Assembly: GCA_026413225.1 (NCBI GenBank)
Contig: CM048552.1
Location: forward strand, 198,847,553-198,911,552
From: Otis tarda
Taxonomy: Eukaryota; Chordata; Aves; Otidiformes; Otididae
Length of the DNA: 64,000 nucleotides
Reading direction: 5' to 3'
Positions within the stretch are counted from its first letter, which is position 1; every line of letters starts with the position of its first letter. This document shows, in pieces, positions 25,209 through 64,000 of this stretch. A program made the position numbers and the translations under genes. The notes beneath the pieces were generated by a model, which saw nothing but the letters and a program-made list of their open reading frames with translations, was not told where the DNA came from and made no database searches.

Positions 25209-25860
25209 GTGTCAACAGAGAACAGAGAGGAGAGTTACCTCGAACGCTTTTCAATTTGACCAGCCTGCCAGTTTCCCAAGAAAGACGAGAGAGAGACTCT
25301 CGTATCCGACCAGCCTGCCACACTGCGTTTAAGGACAAGGGGGGTTTCCTCGAACCCTTTGCCATTTGGCCAGCCTGTCAGGCTGGTGCTGACAGCGTCA
25401 CAGGGACAAATCCCTCTGGACAGCCCGCAAGGTCGGAGGGTGGTTGTCTAACCTGTTCAGGGACTCTTCACAGGCCACGACACTAAGACAAATCCCTTAT
25501 ATCCCCTATATCAATTATTAAAATTTTCAGAAACTACTATTTCTAGATAAACGTTATTATATACGTTTGTGACAGGATAAAGGTTCGAAGACAGCCGGTG
25601 ATAAGATACTGACTGTGAAAACAAGCTTGAAACAATATATATCTATACACACACAGAACTTGTGATAAGCTTTAATAGCTAGCAAGATGTTGGTATCTAA
25701 GGGCGCATAACACAGAGCTCTTACCCAACAGGCGTCCCTGTGTGGGGGACAGAGAGGGACAGCCCGTCAACTGGTCCCAGACATTCCAGTGGAAGTCTTC
25801 CCCCAATATCTCCCCAATATCTTTCTTAAGCCCGTTTTTTACTTTTATGTGGAGCTTGAA
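25209..25860. repeat. Unclassified GC-rich element, possibly LTR-derived
   Basis: This block stands out from AT-rich flanks. CCTCGAACGCTTTTCAATTT at about 25239 recurs, diverged, as CCTCGAACCCTTTGCCATTT at about 25349, each followed by GACCAGCCTG/GGCCAGCCTG. This is an internal duplication with 110-bp spacing. A third GACCAGCCTGCCA lies between them near 25308. The pattern suits an LTR or other repeat, but I cannot name the family and I see no coding. Borders are approximate. Confidence 0.4.
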
Positions 25861-28800
25861 TGACTCTAGTCACACATACCTTTATTAGGATTGGTGTAAA
25901 TTTTTCTCACTTTGCTTTTAAAGCTATAGACTAAAAGAAATTCAGAACACATGCTCAGTGTGGGGTGGTTGCACCTCAGAGGCAGGTAGCTTTTGGGATG
26001 GAGGTGTGTTTTGGTATTATAATGACATTATAATGAGCAAAGTTCAGCTACAGGACACGATTTCACCATCATTGCTGAGACAGCAGTTGTGATCCATTTT
26101 CCTTGATAGCAGCTATGCGATTATCTTTGCCAGTCTTGATAACAGGGATGAGCCGTGGTATCTCTGTACCATTCCGTTCCCCATTTCAAGGATGCTGTAC
26201 ATTCCATTAGGCCAGAGTCGGCCTTGTCCATGGCAATTGCATTCCGTTCCCACGAGCAGCAACGGCGTCTTAGCTCAAGACTGTTTTTAATATTATAGCT
26301 TATGTCGCGATTGTCAGCTGAACTTTGGGAAGCAGTATTTTTCCATTCCCCCCATTTCTGCTGTTTTTCCACAACAATACATATGAATTGTCACAGACTC
26401 CACACCATAACTTAAAAAGAACAGAAACTTCTACTCCCTTTCATGTAGAAGAAGCAGACTTCATATCAGAACCAGATGTAATACTATCAAGTTCACCTTT
26501 TCTCTGAGGAAGACATTTTTCCAGTGGACACAAATCCTAAGTGGCAATTTTGCTAATATTTGTTTATATTTTGCTCTACTCCATTGTGATGTGGAGTTGT
26601 AATTTCAGCAACAGAAGCTGACTAAACAAGCACTCCCTGGCTGAAAAACCAAATACCAGCTGCTGTATAGTGGACTCTGCTGTTTAGAAACACAAATGGC
26701 AATGAAATCTAGTTCTGCTCGAAATCACAGTTGCAATAATTTCCCTTTTCAGAATGCATTTCTTCAGAGCACAGGAGAAGGCTTCTGCACAGTAGATTGC
26801 TGAATTAATGTGCAAACTTTATACTGGAACCTGAAAAACTTATTACAAAGTAATACTTATTTTTAGCACTTATCACCAGGAATTTTAATTTTTTTAATTT
26901 TAATCTTTAACCTGTTTCGAAAACATTTACTTCAATGTCTTTGGCAGTCCACCCATAAACTGTTATTCTTCTCTCTCTGTCCAAGGCCGTTTGCTTTACT
27001 TCTGGCAGCTGATTGAACACAGAAGCACTGCTCAGGAAAGGATGTTATAAGGGGATGTTTTGTTGCAGTCAGTATCGCTTTTAGGGAAGATGAAGCCTAA
27101 CCACAGGGCTTGTCTGAAGCATTATCCCTAAGCTCTGAAGAACCATTTAATTCATCTTGGATTTTGCTTAACTGAAGTCTTTGTCTATACTGCTAAATAA
27201 GAAAGGGGCCAGGAACCATGCTCGAGGGCCATGGGTCAAGCAAGTTGGATTCCTGATTCTTCACACTGCTTAATAATCATCTCATTTCTGGGCTCTGCTT
27301 TGGACAGCACCAACTGGCTCTTTCTTAGCAATACTCAGCTTTAGTTTGGCAGAGATTTCATTCCAGGAGTAGGGTCCAAAAGAGACAGTGGGGTAGCACT
27401 GCATTGCTCCTCCCAGCTACTCACTGGCCCAACAGGCTTTGTATCCTGGAACACTCCCAGATAACCTCATGTTACACCCCAGTCATGCAACACAGGGTTC
27501 AGCGTCATCCTAAAGCTGCAGATAGGTCTGCAACAGAGAGGTATTTCAGAAACTGACCAAAAGTCCCTCCTAAGGCGATAAATGTACGTGATACCCAGAA
27601 GAGCCCAGACGGGGATCCATCCTGGCAGACAGGGATCCATCCTGGGACTTGGCCTGTGGGCACAGTCAGAGAGTCTGCTAGAAAAAGGAAACAAACCAAT
27701 GTGAAGACAAGCAGAGTGAGAGATACTAATGAGGCTGGTTAGGTACTGCTTCATTTTTTGTCTGATAAGAGTAACTGACTTAATTTTTAAATTTTAATTG
27801 AATAAGCTGATGTTACTTTCAGATTAAAGATTTGCATAATGTAAGAGTTATTTCAGATATTTTGGCAAACTTCACAGAATGGAAATCTTAAAAAGAGGAA
27901 TACTGCTCTAGTCCTGAAGTGCCAACCACTTGAACACAGGTCAGGAGCACTCCAAGAGTCTCTTGTCCACGAAAACATTTGGTTTGGAAGCTGCCCATGG
28001 GAAGTACTCAGCTGAGCAAAGACTCTCTTGTTGACAAGTGTGATCTACAACTTGCATGGCATGTTAGGGGGCTGGGAGTGGGGCTGGAGACTGAGGACTG
28101 CGACTCTCTGTCAAACAATTATTGTGTTGATAAAGTTTATGGTGTACTACCGTGCTCCTAAGACGGGGGTGGAAGATACGTTGTGGAACGTGCATACCAC
28201 AAGTTTCAGCTATTGTACGACTGTGTAATTTCAGATTGACCTTTGGCTGACTGTAGGCACATTTCATTATTGATGGGCCAAAATCCAACAGTAGTGTTCA
28301 GTCAAAGGTAAGCTCAGGGGTACAATGACTGGGTTTCTGGAAATTCCAGGTAAGTCATGAGTGATGAAGTACCTGAGGACATTTCTCCAACAGAAGTTTC
28401 ACTAGAAAAAGCTGATTTAAAATAAATATGTTGCTGCTTAAAAACTCTTCCCCATCATACTAAATCACAGGATTATTTTTCTTAGAAATTATATTTTCTA
28501 TATGTAAATGTTTAAAATTACTAAGATGCATTCCAAGAAAAAAATTAATACTAAAGAGGCAACTTGACTTATTTCTAGCTTACTAATACAGTAAATGTAT
28601 TTGAGGGTCTCAAATACTAATTCACCTTACCATCAGTAATAGCGATTTGTGACAAAACCATTGTTCAGAATTAAACAGCATTTCCGCCCAGGTTTTATTT
28701 TTCTATTCTTATACAAGGAAACTGTATCTATGCATGATACACTTCTGCAAACCATTCACTTTCTAATTTTGACTTTTAAAAATCAAGGTGTTACTGGAAC

Positions 28801-30932
28801 AAAAAGCAATCTCTGGTAGTTACGGTTTGGCTACCTGAGGCTTTGGACAGATGACAGTTACCTCAAGAATGTTAGATTAGCTGAACTCATATCTCATAGC
28901 AACAGGATTGTGTCACGCTGATTTGGACACTGTTTTGGAGACGCTAAGGTTTGTTAATAATTCCAACTGTTTTAATATGTTTGTCAGCTAACTAGTGTTT
29001 CACTGCTATGGGAGCTTACAAATAATGTAAGCAGGTTTCAATTACATTACAACATTTACGTGCATTTTTATTTGCATTTCATTCAGCTTGAACACTGAAA
29101 ATGTATGGACATTCAAAATACAGGCACTGAACACCAAGTTAACAGCATCACAGAAGAATAATTAAATTTCTTAAAGAATAATTTAAATTTTTAAAATTTA
29201 AATTATTTCCTCTGAAGTTAGACTTTCCTGAGACAATTGTATTCATATTCATTATTTCAGTTTGCTGTAAGTAAAAAAACCCTAAATTGTAGCCCAGCAA
29301 GATAAAAGTAGTCAAGTGGAGCATCAGTCACTCATGAAGGAAGGACAGGATCTGCCAAGTGCTTTTATGCAACGTTCATTGATGTGATTAGCTAGAGTTC
29401 TAGTATGAAATAACCCCCAAAATGCCTAAAGAATTTCCTCTATAGGAATCATGAGGAAAAAATTCCAGAAATAGTACTCAATTTGAAAAATCTGTGCTTA
29501 AAAATAAAAACTTTTAAGTGCTTTTTGTTTAATCCTTTCCTACCTGCCATTCTGTAATTGCTTGGTAGGACTTTTCTCCCTTTCCTAAGTGTCATTTAGA
29601 ATTCACATACACAGTGCGTGCTGTGAGGTAAGTTCCATTTTCAGAGAACAAATCACTGTATCCCTGGATAAGAGTTCTTCCCCACAGAAAAGCCAGGATG
29701 CGCTTTTGGTTCCAAAGATCAACAGAAATTTATGTCAGCTTCATGAAAACATAATACAAAAGATTCATCTTGCCATGTTGACATTAACTTATAAAACAAA
29801 GATACAGCATAAAAATTGTGGGAACACTGTACAAATAAAAATCAGTTCAACGCTAATTAGAACAGAAATCCTTCACTTACACTGCTGTAAAAATGGACAA
29901 AGTGTAAACTAAGAAAACGTGAGAGTATGCCAAATTTTACTCATATTCTTAAATATAGAGCTGATTTGGGAAGATTTATTAAATACACCAGTGAAATGTT
30001 ACTTGAGTGGATTCTCCTATTACCTGTATTCATTGACCATCTAATTACTGTAGGTCTTTTTCTTTCACAAGGAGCAATGTCTTGTGTAAAACTACGTGTG
30101 ATCAGAATGAGATTTTTGTGCTCAAAATACAACTGCAATGTTTCTGACGTGTTTATTCAAGATACAAAAAGATTGATTGCTTTAGAGGTGTATATGGCAT
30201 GCTAGGCTTCATTGTATAGTCAGTCTACTTTATCAAGGAAGTCTGAGCTACAAAAGCTAAATATTTCTAATTGTTTTATACTATTAAAGTAACGTTATAA
30301 AAATAAAGTACCAGCATAATTTCATTTACAACAGGGAAAAAAAGCATCTGTGTTATACTTGGCTCAAAGTCCGTATCTATATAAAGAAGTGTCCACTTAA
30401 CCAAGCTAAAAAAACCCAGCCCCAAGAGTCCTCAGTTCATTAAATATGAGGTTCTCTGCTTTTCTTTTACATTCACTGTAGCACTAAAGTAGCAAATTCC
30501 TCTTTTGAAATGCACTTTAGCTAGTTATTTCGTGAGTCCTGGTTTTCAGATCATCCATTCTACAGTCATGTTACCGCACAGAATTATTATATACAAGACT
30601 CCAGCTATTTAACATTTACACAAAAGTGATGAATCTTGGGCTTTAAGAATATAAAGCATCCAGCAAGCCCAAGCAAAGTCTTTGCAGGTCACAAGGAACA
30701 TCAAAACACTAGTGGGTGTTTTATACTGTATGATGAATATAAATGGACAAAAAACGTTTTCTCGGTAACAGGTTATTGAAAAAACCCCAGAATATCCACC
30801 AAATACTAATACCTATAAGCCTTCACAGCTGCTCCTGATACAAGTTTTAATTGTGAAATATCAATGAGAAATGTTAAGACACTTGCTGCATAAAAATAGA
30901 TTTCTTCTAAAAATGTGCTGGATCCTTCCAAG
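25861..30932. other. ATM 3' flank; probable 3' UTR in the right part
   Basis: No recognisable exon. The part nearest 30932 should be ATM 3' UTR. On the minus strand ATTAAA occurs at 30851-30846, only 82 bases past the stop, and AATAAA at 30157-30152 and 29980-29975. Which is used cannot be decided here. Plus-strand open frames at 29589-29912 and 29927-30205 have no known domain. Confidence 0.4.
30152..30157 (-). terminator. Candidate ATM poly(A) signal AATAAA (minus strand)
   Basis: It reads TTTATT on the plus strand, about 780 bases past the ATM stop. A second copy is at 29975-29980 and a weaker ATTAAA at 30846-30851. Candidate only. Confidence 0.25.

Positions 30933-64000
<33,068 letters not shown>

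Overview
The window is avian nuclear DNA. It is AT-rich, its genes are split by many GT-AG introns, and it carries numerous CR1 retrotransposon fragments with the bird-type tail (repeats of ATTCTATG). It also has two long terminal repeats of a type I recognise from neoavian ERVL-like elements. No prokaryotic operon, CRISPR array or phage-like system was seen.

Two protein genes converge on a gene-poor middle. From the left edge to 8179 (+ strand) lie the last seven coding exons of POGLUT3 (KDELC2), an ER-lumenal protein O-glucosyltransferase. The exons carrying the start codon and signal peptide lie upstream of base 1. From the right edge down to 30933 (- strand) lie the last 29 coding exons of ATM, the DNA-damage checkpoint kinase. 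About 1301 residues are encoded: the end of the helical solenoid, the FAT domain, the kinase domain, the regulatory loop and the FATC tail. Every exon junction I built is in phase, and no stop or frameshift is needed in either gene.

The order POGLUT3 > ... < ATM matches the vertebrate block NPAT-ATM-C11orf65-POGLUT3-EXPH5. C11orf65, expected between the two genes, was not found by eye.

The 22.7 kb between the two stop codons (8180-30932) holds CR1 fragments at 9.3, 12.7 and 23.0 kb, a truncated LTR at 14.9 kb and a near-complete LTR at 17.8-18.9 kb. It also holds a GC-rich block at 19.9-20.3 kb, an unclassified GC-rich element with an internal duplication at 25.2-25.8 kb, and two AT-rich stretches that look like conserved non-coding DNA. 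ATM introns hold further CR1 pieces (45.1, 47.8-48.7, 49.2-49.7, 56.7, 59.8 kb), short tandem duplications and homopolymers. One of these is a 32-base poly-T (gene strand) beside the acceptor of the last exon.

I did not find a previously undescribed biological system. The points most worth checking are the apparent loss of C11orf65, the tandem acceptor and very long T tract before the terminal ATM exon, conservation of ATM regulatory residues, and the unclassified element at 25.2 kb.
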